In this document: one piece after another, positions 57,501-64,000 of the stretch
How the letters are laid out: each line of letters starts with the position of its first letter
Position numbering within the stretch: the first letter of the stretch is position 1
The notes under the pieces: generated by a model
What the model was told of the DNA's origin: nothing
The model's database searches: none
The model's input: only the letters and a program-made list of their open reading frames with translations
Assembly: GCF_015706575.1 (NCBI RefSeq)
Contig: NW_024037058.1
Span: 12,979,547 to 13,043,546, forward strand
DNA length: 64,000 nt
Direction of reading: 5' to 3'
From: Patiria miniata
Taxonomy: Eukaryota > Echinodermata > Asteroidea > Valvatida > Asterinidae
Translations under genes and position numbers: made by a program

Positions 57501-60271
57501 ACCATGATCCCATCATCCCAATATCCCAAAGTAGTGTTCAGGACCAAAACAACCCATACATACTAGTACTACAACTTTACTTTGCTGTGGGGTAATTTTT
57601 GATGGACTGTGTATTCTCAGTCCTCACTAGCCCTTACAAGTTAGTCAGTAGTCATTCAGTCCCAAGCAGTCGTCATTCAGTCTGAATCATTTGTCAATTC
57701 AAGGTTCAAGCTACATACAAATGTACATGTACATGTACATGTATTTTCAGTAAACAGTGATGAAGGCATTCCTCCTTGTTCATCCCCTGTTACTTGTGAC
57801 CGGAATGATTTGACTTGTGATTTGAGAGGTGATAACGACCACTCTGTGAGCATTGTATTGGTGGAACTGAAGACGGGCAATAAGCGGATCAAATATGAGA
57901 TTTGACTTCAATCAGTACTGTTGCCGGGTACTGATTCACGCACAGGATAAATTTGCATGCTTTGTAGACTACCGCATGGGTTACCCATGCACTAGTCTAC
58001 TACGCATGCGTTTTATGAAGCAATCATGGAACTAGCGCAGGGGTAGTGCGCACACGCAAACATCGCCCTACCGGTAGCTACAAGAAAAGATGGGGGTACA
58101 TGCATTGCAATGCTTTGCAGAGATATGATGCCAACATTTTGGTGAATATGTACCGATATGAGGTATAGTAAAACAAATATAACATGGTGTATTTCGGGTG
58201 GATAGTTGATATTTCCCACCTCAGTATTGGACATTGACAAACTATAGCTAGTTCCCTGTGCTTCACCTCAGGAACTAGTTTATCAACTTCCAATACCTGG
58301 ACTTCCAATATCGACTTTTTATCCTCAAACCATGTTATACATGTATTTGGATACTAAATCAAATTAGGTTTTGCCCTTCACCGACGTTTGAACACTGTAT
58401 ACTCAGTGTGTTACCTCCCGAGTGAAAGTTGGAAAAAATCACTCGGGTGGGACTCGAACCCACGACCTCCTGCTTTCTAGTGCAGATGTCTTACCACTCG
58501 ACCACCGAGCTCACGGGATCGGCTGGCTGGTTCGAATCTGATGTACATAGCAGCGGGTACTGCATAAACTATTATTTGGATACTGTTGTTGGGCTTCAGT
58601 TGCACGGTTTTGGCTGTGAGATCTGACTTCAATGGTACTGTTGTCGGTCGTCTGTTGCAGAGTTTTGCGATGAAGCCATACATACATGTTTACCGGTACA
58701 TGCAGTATGTATTTGTAACATGAAATAACTTGAGTGTAATGTTACCGAAGCATGTGCAGAAATTTGTCCATGTGTACAAGTACAGGAGCCGTAGAACATT
58801 ATTGTTGATCGAGTAGGAGTGCCTATAAAAAGGACTCCGGGAATAGTATCGTACTGTAATAACTGAAAACCAAACACAACCTAATACTCAATTGGGCTTC
58901 CGTTGCCCAATTCTTAATTGGGCTTCATCCGTTGCTGGATTTTCTATGATCCGATGTGTCCGAGTGGGCGCGGTCCCTATCACTCTCGCCAATACTCCTT
59001 GAGGAAAGGAGGATGTTGGTCAGAGTGTAATACCTCACTTCCATGTCGGCACTTCATCCGCAACATCTGTTCCCGACACTTAGCAACAGTTTCGGTTAAT
59101 ACCTTCTGACGTTTGCTGGATTTTTCTTCCTTTCCAGCCTTTGTTTTTAATTAGTGATGACATTTAGACATCCTTATTGGTGGTGACGCACATGTACGTG
59201 TTTAATGTTTAGGCGTATATATCTAATTTTATCAGAAATGTATATTCAGACAACTACAATAAACTTTTTAAAAAAATATGATTTCAGTTGACTTTTCTCC
59301 AAATATTCACAGAAACTGAGAGAAAATGTCAGGACATGATGACAATCAAAGTAAAGGTTAATGCAAATTTATTTGTAGCAACATTTCCATACAGCAATTC
59401 CTGGCATTCCAATTAGGAAAAGCCTGTGTTCCCAATGAGAACGGAGTACAGCCACACTGAAATGTTCCCAGCATTCCAACTTTGTATGCAGTTGACAACA
59501 CACATAACATTATTTTGTTGTACTTTAAAAATGGACTGATTTGGGGGCTAGTACATGTACATTGTACATACAATTTACCAGATATCATTCTACTGACCTG
59601 TACGATGTTTAGTTTCCAGAGGTGCTGGAAAACTACGTTCTGTTTCAACAGTCAAAGTACAGCTCACAGATGTGTACCGGTACCTGCATAGCCCAGCGTG
59701 CATTATGTACAATGTACCGTAGATGGAAAGAATTATATACAATTCTGAATGGATTTAGACACCTGCATCCATGGAATCGGAATTGATTCCAAAAAGTTTG
59801 GAATCATCTTTAATAGCCTTATTTGATTCACGATAAAACCATGTGTACACTTAAAATAAGATCATGGGCATTTGTCTATTTCTTCATCTTCTCGAGGCAA
59901 CTCATACTTTTTTTGGGGGGGGGGGACTTACTCATATTGGAGAATGATGAAATACCGGTAGTATTGGTGTATTCAGGATATAATTTTTAACATACATGTA
60001 CAGGTAGGCCTATGTTGTCTAGTTGTCCCTGTAAATATACTCCATTATTATCCAACAGCAAAAGGGAATGGTCAATGGCACGTCAGGGTCACCCAAGGGC
60101 TTCTCAGGGCTGGACCTGACCTCGGCGGACATAGAGAGACGAGGCCTAGAGGAGGGGCAGGGTCTGAACGCCTACCAATCCTCCACCGCACCTTTGGAGG
60201 TCAAAGAGATGCCCCCCGCCCTGTCCAAGACCTTGGAGAATTTTGTGGGCCAACTGGATGTTCTAACACAG
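39554..60271 (+). CDS. POC1: POC1 centriolar WD40 protein, 5' and central part (11 exons; 3' end outside window)
   Basis: Exons 39554-39568, 42078-42162, 42457-42536, 42755-42846, 45169-45277, 47121-47299, 48090-48205, 49258-49391, 53999-54067, 54670-54915, 60059-60271 join in frame to 446 codons. The protein starts [19 protein letters not shown] and has seven WD40 repeats (e.g. [60 protein letters not shown]). A Ser/Pro/His-rich linker follows, then the POC1-specific helix [18 protein letters not shown]. These match POC1A/POC1B of animals almost motif for motif. POC1 binds centriole microtubules and is needed for centriole and basal-body integrity and cilium formation. One copy here suggests the pre-duplication invertebrate form. 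The remaining coiled-coil exon is not visible before 64000. Confidence 0.95.
39714..39781. repeat. Tiny foldback element, copy 1
   Basis: It contains GGCAAACTAACGTTTACTAA then AGGTTTGCCG between GTGGATATTTTGCCGG and GGCAATCCATATC. It matches 40214-40279. Confidence 0.6.
40214..40279. repeat. Tiny foldback element, copy 2 (66 bp)
   Basis: CAGTGCATATCCGGCAAAC at the left, and CCGGCAAAATATGCACTG at the right, around ACGTTTACTAAAGGTTTGCC. The two copies are 433 bp apart in POC1 intron 1. Confidence 0.65.
40572..40941. mobile_element. MULE-like MITE, 370 bp, 9-bp target duplication
   Basis: The ends CGCAGTGGCTATCATTACGG and CCGTAACGATAGCCACTTCG are inverted and flanked by exact TTTTAATAA copies (40563-40571, 40942-40950). 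A 9-bp duplication is typical of Mutator-like elements. Its interior holds a tRNA-like segment on the minus strand (about 40763-40845) with GCTCAGTCGATAGAG and GGGTTCGCATC boxes. No transposase is present. Confidence 0.78.
41068..41715. mobile_element. Tc1/mariner-like MITE with about 190-bp inverted arms, TA target
   Basis: The ends CAGGGTGAGTCAAAAAAAGC and GCTTTTTCTGACTCACCCTG are inverted and flanked by TA. The arms continue with GGAACCCAAGCCCC/GGGGTTTGGGTTCC through AATGACCCTAAAA/TTTTAGGGTCATT. Ends of this form are common in mariner-type elements. It lies in POC1 intron 1. Confidence 0.85.
42078..42162 (+). CDS. POC1: POC1 exon 2 (WD1)
   Basis: [20 protein letters not shown] then FNPNMKQL. 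Acceptor CCATCTCAG, donor GTAGGT, ends phase 1. Confidence 0.92.
42457..42536 (+). CDS. POC1: POC1 exon 3 (WD1/WD2)
   Basis: [20 protein letters not shown] then RFVGHK. Acceptor CTTCAACAG, donor GTAACA. Confidence 0.93.
42755..42846 (+). CDS. POC1: POC1 exon 4 (WD2)
   Basis: [20 protein letters not shown] then [10 protein letters not shown]. Acceptor TTTATGCAG, donor GTAAGT, ends phase 2. Confidence 0.93.
43289..44713. mobile_element. hAT-like non-autonomous element, 1425 bp, exact 8-bp target duplication
   Basis: It begins CAGTGTTGTAGTCGAGACC and ends GGTCTCGAGACCTACAACACTG (first 20: GGTCTCGAGACCTACAACAC). GTCACGGA flanks it exactly on both sides (43281-43288, 44714-44721). CAGTG..CACTG termini and an 8-bp duplication are hAT hallmarks. 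Both ends carry GAGACC subrepeat arrays. The central 0.9 kb has no transposase ORF. It lies in POC1 intron 4. Confidence 0.92.
45169..45277 (+). CDS. POC1: POC1 exon 5 (WD3)
   Basis: [20 protein letters not shown] then [16 protein letters not shown]. Acceptor TTTCTACAG, donor GTACTC. Confidence 0.93.
45748..45840. mobile_element. 93-bp micro-MITE with ACTTAC flanks
   Basis: CAGGCATGCAACTTTTCC at the left and CAGTTGCATGCCTG at the right form inverted ends, with ACTTAC directly outside both (45742-45747, 45841-45846). The interior is T-rich. It lies in POC1 intron 5. Confidence 0.75.
46004..46892. repeat. Composite repeat: hairpin, GGGT microsatellite and 145-bp tandem array (5 copies)
   Basis: A hairpin TATGCCCC..GGGGCATA at 46004-46033 leads into a GTGGGT microsatellite (about 46055-46151), then five 145-bp units starting at 46161, 46306, 46451, 46596 and 46741 with a terminal partial start at 46886. 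Each unit has TTGTCAGCGCGATAACTTGA, ACTTCAAATTTGGTTTGTGG and TTTGGGGCCAAAAGG. The constant period is exact. It lies in POC1 intron 5. Confidence 0.92.
47121..47299 (+). CDS. POC1: POC1 exon 6 (WD3/WD4)
   Basis: [20 protein letters not shown] then [20 protein letters not shown] and KIWD. Acceptor CTCTTTCAG, donor GTAAAA, ends phase 2. Confidence 0.94.
48090..48205 (+). CDS. POC1: POC1 exon 7 (WD5)
   Basis: [20 protein letters not shown] then [18 protein letters not shown]. Acceptor GCTCCTCAG, donor GTAAAA, ends phase 1. Confidence 0.94.
48657..48771. repeat. Small inverted repeat
   Basis: TACTGAGGTGGAACC at the left and GGTTCCACCTCAGTA at the right are inverted over about 115 bp, in POC1 intron 7. 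Related sequence (GTTCATCCxCTGTTACTTGT) occurs upstream here and near 57779. Confidence 0.6.
48970..49227. mobile_element. Harbinger-like MITE, 258 bp, TAA target duplication
   Basis: GGCCAAAAAAAATAATTCTG at the left and CAGAACTATTTTTTTGTTGG then CC at the right are inverted, with matching CCCTACCTACC blocks inside, flanked by TAA (48967-48969, 49228-49230). It ends 30 bp before POC1 exon 8 and so supplies or abuts its polypyrimidine tract. Confidence 0.83.
49258..49391 (+). CDS. POC1: POC1 exon 8 (WD6)
   Basis: [20 protein letters not shown] then [20 protein letters not shown] and HGHQ. Acceptor TCTTCAG, donor GTAAGA. A MITE ends 30 bp upstream of the acceptor. Confidence 0.94.
49490..50009. 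mobile_element. MITE, about 520 bp, AAAGGTAGAGTCCATCATTTG termini
   Basis: TTTAAAGGTAGAGTCCATCA at the left and TGATGGACTCTACCTTTAA at the right are exact inverses. Related sequence occurs at 8045-8210, and another end-like GATGGACTATACCTTTAAAG at about 47397. It lies in POC1 intron 8. Confidence 0.78.
51784..52022. mobile_element. Near-perfect 239-bp palindromic MITE, TA target
   Basis: GGGAGGTTTCGCAAGCGAAC opens the left arm and GTTCGCTTGCGAAACCTCCC closes the right; the arms of about 100 bp differ at one base by eye (CCGTAACCG versus CCGTATCCG). TA flanks both ends. It lies in POC1 intron 8. Confidence 0.88.
53147..53170. repeat. CAAA microsatellite
   Basis: AAACAAACAAACAAACAAAC run in POC1 intron 8. 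Confidence 0.8.
53999..54067 (+). CDS. POC1: POC1 exon 9 (WD7)
   Basis: [20 protein letters not shown] then DEQ. Acceptor AATTTGCAG, donor GTCTGT (weak). Confidence 0.92.
54670..54915 (+). CDS. POC1: POC1 exon 10 (end of WD7 and linker)
   Basis: [18 protein letters not shown] completes WD7; the rest is a His/Pro/Ser-rich linker ending ALFSQPR. Acceptor GTATTCAG, donor GTGAGT. Confidence 0.92.
57718..57742. repeat. ACATGT hexanucleotide microsatellite
   Basis: ACAAATGTACATGTACATGT and onward: four tandem ACATGT-type units. ACATGTA motifs are dispersed across the whole window. Confidence 0.7.
58440..58511 (-). pseudogene. tRNA-like sequence (degraded tRNA or SINE head)
   Basis: On the minus strand a 72-nt cloverleaf can be drawn: acceptor AGCTCGG/CCGAGTG (last pair mismatched), D stem GTC/GAC, a T arm GTGGG-TTCGAGT-CCCAC that is perfect, and anticodon loop CTAGAAA (AGA, serine). 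The long variable arm of tRNA-Ser is absent and the anticodon stem is poor, so a functional tRNA is unlikely. Confidence 0.5.
60059..60271 (+). CDS. POC1: POC1 exon 11 (linker and POC1 helix)
   Basis: [20 protein letters not shown] onward to [20 protein letters not shown] and Q, the POC1-specific conserved helix. Acceptor ATCCAACAG, donor GTACCA. At least one more exon must follow. Confidence 0.92.
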
Positions 60272-61663
60272 GTACCAATTTTAATGTGATTCAAGTTTAA
60301 TATAAACTGTTTGCAAATTTTGAGATAAAGAGCCTTCTCCTTCTTCTTGTGTAATGATTAGAGGGGACCAAATGGGGCTCTACCTTTTAGACACAGGTCA
60401 GCTAGTTCTAAGTTTTGTTTCTTCACAAAGATAGGAACTAAATGCGGATCGGAAATTAAAGGGACACTGCGTCCTCGAACAGCCCAATTTAGCTACAAAA
60501 CGCACTTTGAACGAAATGATGTTAATCAGAAAGAACATTTAAAAGTAGGATATAAACATCCACACAACCATCCTTTGAAAACTGGGCGTTTTTGTGTTAT
60601 TCCTGCATTATGCATGCGAGAAAGACTTTCGGGGTCCACTTTTACGACCCCAAAAGGTCGAGCTGTTTGGGTGCTAGTTGTGATTTCATCCGTAAAGTGT
60701 TCGCCTTTTGCGGACGTGTAAGAAACCGCTGTTCGCGAGCACGGTGCTGCATAGGTACCGGTACATTATAATAGACACACACAACATGTATACTGTACAT
60801 TGAAGACAGGAAAAACGTAGTCGTCCTCCGTCGTGTACGATGTAAACAACCAGTTTTTTTGTTTTCTTTTCTTGGGAACGGTAAGACATAAGGTTGGTTC
60901 CCTTTCAACCAGATGTTTGAAATAGGCTAAGTAAACAATCCAAAACATGAAATTTTGGGGGATTTCAGGACCTAGTGCCCCTTATTGTACTGTACCGGTA
61001 CATCATACATGTAGTTGATTTTGTATTCAAAACCAATGAAACAAATCTATTGCAAATTATGAAATACAGAAATTCTGGCTTTTCCCCCATTTTTAGGACT
61101 TTTTAACATCTTTAATGCCAGACATCTCCAACTTAGGAACCTAAATATATACTTTCCAATTATTCAGTATTGCATTGTGGGTTTTCTTTCCTTCCATATA
61201 ATTTGAATGGTTTTTTTTATAGAACAATTTTACCCAATCAGTTTTCTTTTTCTGTACAGTGTATCAACTCATTTGCCTGATTTCTCTTGTATACATGTAG
61301 ACCACAGACCATTTACACAATTGGTGTAAACGGTCCGTGTATAGACTCATTCTCTTGTGTATAGACTCGTTTGCCTAATTTGCTTTCATTTCTCTCCTGC
61401 TAAAAATAAAACATCCTATTACTCCCAACACGGACAAAGATATACCAGTGCATGTAGTGGGTTCTTCGATTGTTTTGTCCATCTAAATTAAAACTGACGG
61501 AAACATAAAAATATATGCATTACAGATGCCACCCAAGGCCATGAGCTTGTCGCTTCTGATATTTTTTCATGACACTTTCACTCATAACCATACAAATTCA
61601 CATCCTTTATTATTTTATTATTTTTTACTTGCTTGGAAATACCTGTAAGGAGTGGCTCATTTA

Positions 61664-62342
61664 GGCCATCAGCTTCGGTCCAAAAATTGGGCCACCGGTA
61701 TCAAAAGATCGAAAGGAGCAATAGGCCATGGGCCAAAATCTGTATCGGGTCTAGAAGTTGAGGTTTGTCTTTACTTTCTGGTCACCAGTGGTGTCAACTT
61801 GCAATAAGGTCAACTTTACTAATTCGATAGTGCTGAATCTGAATCTTGTTGTGGGGTGCTGTGGCCCAATGGTTACGGTGTTCGACTCGTGTGCCGTGGT
61901 ACATGGGTTCAAATCCTGACCGTGGGAACATGGTGCTTGTGCTCTTGAGCAAGGCACTTTACCATTATTGCTTCGTCATTCAGATGGGACGTAAAGCCGT
62001 AGGTCCTGTGTGTTGTGTAATGCACGTTAAACAACCCATAACACTTATCGCTAAGAGAAGGGGTTTGCCCCAGTGTTTCTGGCAGTGGCTGCAATATGCG
62101 CCGCAGCACCTTGTCAGCCCTTATAATGTGCTACATAATGAGTCTCATATTTCTCATTACCTTTCTTTAATAATAGACATAATTTCCAGCGCTTTGAGTA
62201 CCTATTTGCTGGTTCATGTAGATACGTGCGCTGTATAAGACTCCGGTATCATCACATTGGCCTAAATTGCACATTAACCTTATGACAACATTTGTTGTCA
62301 TTATTTTGCCCATGTTTGATACCGACCAAACCCCTGTTGGCC
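61664..62342. mobile_element. GGCCATCAGC MITE, copy 3, carrying a SINE
   Basis: The left end GGCCATCAGCTTCGGTCCAA with GGGCCACCGGTATCAAA and the right end TTTGATACCGACCAAACCCC with TGTTGGCC match the ends of the copies at 17902 and 20093, TA outside both. The middle (about 61853-62240) is a tRNA-derived SINE. Confidence 0.7.
61853..62240 (+). mobile_element. tRNA-derived SINE with V-domain-like body
   Basis: The head has A-box TGGCCCAATGG and B-box GGTTCAAATCC. The body has CTCTTGAGCAAGGCACTTTA and GATGGGACGTAAAGCCGTAG then CACGTTAAACAACCC, the CTTGAGCAAGGCACTT-type block known from V-SINE/DeuSINE families. The tail has AGCGCTTTGAGTA..GCGCTGTATAAG. Its ORFs are not genes. Confidence 0.72.
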
Positions 62343-64000
62343 TACCAGTAATTGTTTGTTGACAAAAGTACTAGTGCCAAAACAGTAGCACTCTGGTCAT
62401 ATCCATCCAAAATATGTTTTGCAAAGCTTATCTTGTTGGATATTGATATTAAAACCAAGACAATTTTTGGCATGTCCTTTTCAAGAAATGCTAGTGACAG
62501 TTTTGTCCAACAGTGCATGCTCATATTTAGTATCATTTAATTTTCATAATTCCATAGGGTTGATTAATTAATGCCTTATATATTGAGTATTTCCAAACCA
62601 AAAATAATAGAGTAATTCCCTTTTTATTTTTTTAAAAGTACACCACTAAGATTGAAAAAGGATGCCAAAAGTGAAATGCAAGTGACGCTGGAATCGCTCT
62701 TCTGCCTTAAATAATTAAAATTCACTTGATGGTCATCAAAATGGACAAATAACCTTGCTTACAAATGTGCATGTACACTACACGTGCTTGAAGATTTCAG
62801 TGCTTTTCACCAAATCAGATTTTTTTTCTCTCTTGAGGAATTTTATATCTGTGTGTTTTACAATGTATTTTAATGAAAACACATGTATAAGTACTTTTTT
62901 GTTCTTTTTGGGCATCTGTTATAGGCCTACCGTACCTTCTAGGCAAGACGATTGGTTTTTGTTTTTGTGCATTTAATTCTCCAAAAATTGGTGAATTATT
63001 AAGTGATTTGATAAGTTATTCAATAAGTAAACAAGGATGGATATTTTGGTTCAACAGGGAATAACTTTTGTACTGCTAGATAATTAGAAGAAACAAAAAT
63101 GCATGGGGAGAGCACCTATATGGGCAAACAGACAAGACTCAGTTTTAACCACTTTCCAGCAGACAAGAAAATAAACATGACTACATGTCAACTGATGGTT
63201 TTTTTTCCTCCTGTGTTTGCATGTAAATGGCAGCAGTTGATGAGATGGGTGTGCGTTTTCAAATTGTCAACATCAAAGCGTGAATAACGTCAGTAGCTGG
63301 TTGTCATCACCGCACAGCAGGACACCGCTAATTAAAAGTAGTCAAGGTCATCTTAAACAGACACGCATCTTGTAAAATCTTTAATTCCGCGCCGGCCCTC
63401 ACAACATGCAACCATGCGCAACTTCACTGTAACAGTCACGCATTTCCGTGCAGCTCTCCAGCATGTTTGGCCAGCTCTGTCTATCTCTGCACCTTTCTCT
63501 CCTCCTCCTTCTCCCCCCAAAGGAACTTGAAACCCAGTCCAATTACTGGATGAGATTTACTGATCTGTCAGTGGTTTGGCCAGTACGTCATTAGCGTTGG
63601 AGGATCAGTGTGTGTTTGTGTATGTGGCAGGGCCCGCATTTACTCTCCACTGCCCTCAGTTCTGGGCCACCTCCTTTTCTTTGCTTTTTTCGTGTTTCTT
63701 TTCTCCCCCCCCCCCCTTTTTTTTTTTTTAAACAAATGTCAAGAAGTCGTCTCTGCGTACGCGCACTAGGATTACACCTGTCCTGGGGTTCCAGCTGGCT
63801 TTTAAAACAGCCGGTGAGATTAGCTCTGGTGCCCGCAGGAAAAAAAGTGTAAATCTGAGTGGGTAGTTTGTACGCCCTTCCATCGATAATGCATTTGGTC
63901 TCTCCTGAGAAATGCAATATGGGACGGTGCTGTGCAGTGATGACAAGTGCAGTTTTAAGTTAAATAACAGGGTTTAGATCTTGTCGCTTCTTGGCATGTA

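Larger units (their letters stand above)
54916..60058. other. POC1 intron 10, 5.1 kb, no gene recognised
   Basis: It contains the hexanucleotide run near 57718, the tRNA-like segment at 58440-58511, a GC-richer block at about 56930-57240 and short unassigned ORFs (55629-55925 plus; 56930-57334 minus). No splice-consistent foreign gene was found. Confidence 0.45.
60272..64000. other. POC1: POC1 intron 11 (open at right edge)
   Basis: No further POC1 exon was found. It contains the SINE-in-MITE at 61664-62342 and a C/T-rich low-complexity run at about 63704-63731. The stretch 63370-63860 is less AT-rich than the rest but has no recognised gene. Confidence 0.5.

Overview
This is intron-rich animal genomic DNA, not prokaryotic. 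It carries pieces of four spliced protein-coding genes with canonical GT..AG introns, embedded in AT-rich sequence with many dispersed ACATGTA motifs, homopolymer runs and small inverted-repeat transposons. The gene content (an L1-family cell adhesion molecule, a SAMD9-like STAND ATPase with a death-fold N-terminus, an RPP14-like RNase P/MRP protein and POC1) and the sequence texture suggest a marine invertebrate deuterostome (echinoderm, hemichordate or cephalochordate). The species cannot be fixed from the sequence alone.

Layout. (1) 246-7905, minus strand: the 5' part of an L1CAM/neuroglian-type gene (signal peptide, Ig1-Ig3, first half of Ig4; 7 exons), running off the left edge. A dead non-LTR retrotransposon tail (about 4450-5129) lies in its first intron. 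(2) 7906-13601: intergenic, with a large foldback element (10392-11133) and a Harbinger-like MITE (11870-12238). (3) 13602-26426, plus strand: a complete five-exon SAMD9-like gene of 1770 codons. It consists of a basic N-terminus, a death-fold domain, a possible winged helix, an AlbA_2/Schlafen-like domain, a SIR2-like region, a STAND P-loop NTPase, helical/TPR repeats, an OB-like region and a C-terminal CxxC..CxxC zinc ribbon. Its last intron is packed with MITEs and a 791-bp foldback element made of 62-bp subrepeats. (4) 26427-31245: intergenic with a 151-bp tandem duplication and a second copy of the Harbinger-like MITE. (5) 31246/31378-38945, minus strand: an RPP14-like gene (3 exons recognised). 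Its first intron holds a resolved nested transposon insertion. (6) 39554-60271, plus strand: POC1 centriolar WD40 gene, 11 exons in frame (446 codons), 3' end beyond the window. Its introns hold a hAT-like element with an exact 8-bp duplication, a mariner-like MITE, a MULE-like element with a 9-bp duplication, a five-copy 145-bp tandem array, and a very young 239-bp palindrome.

How the genes relate. RPP14-like and POC1 are head to head, with start codons 608 bp apart, so a shared bidirectional promoter is likely. The SAMD9-like and RPP14-like genes converge tail to tail. The SAMD9-like protein is the most notable item: a predicted innate-immunity or cell-death ATPase in which a death-fold module is joined to the SAMD9 effector core, encoded by small phase-1 exons ahead of one 4.6-kb exon. 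All exon phases were checked by hand and join without frameshift. Domain names rest on motif recognition only, with no database search.
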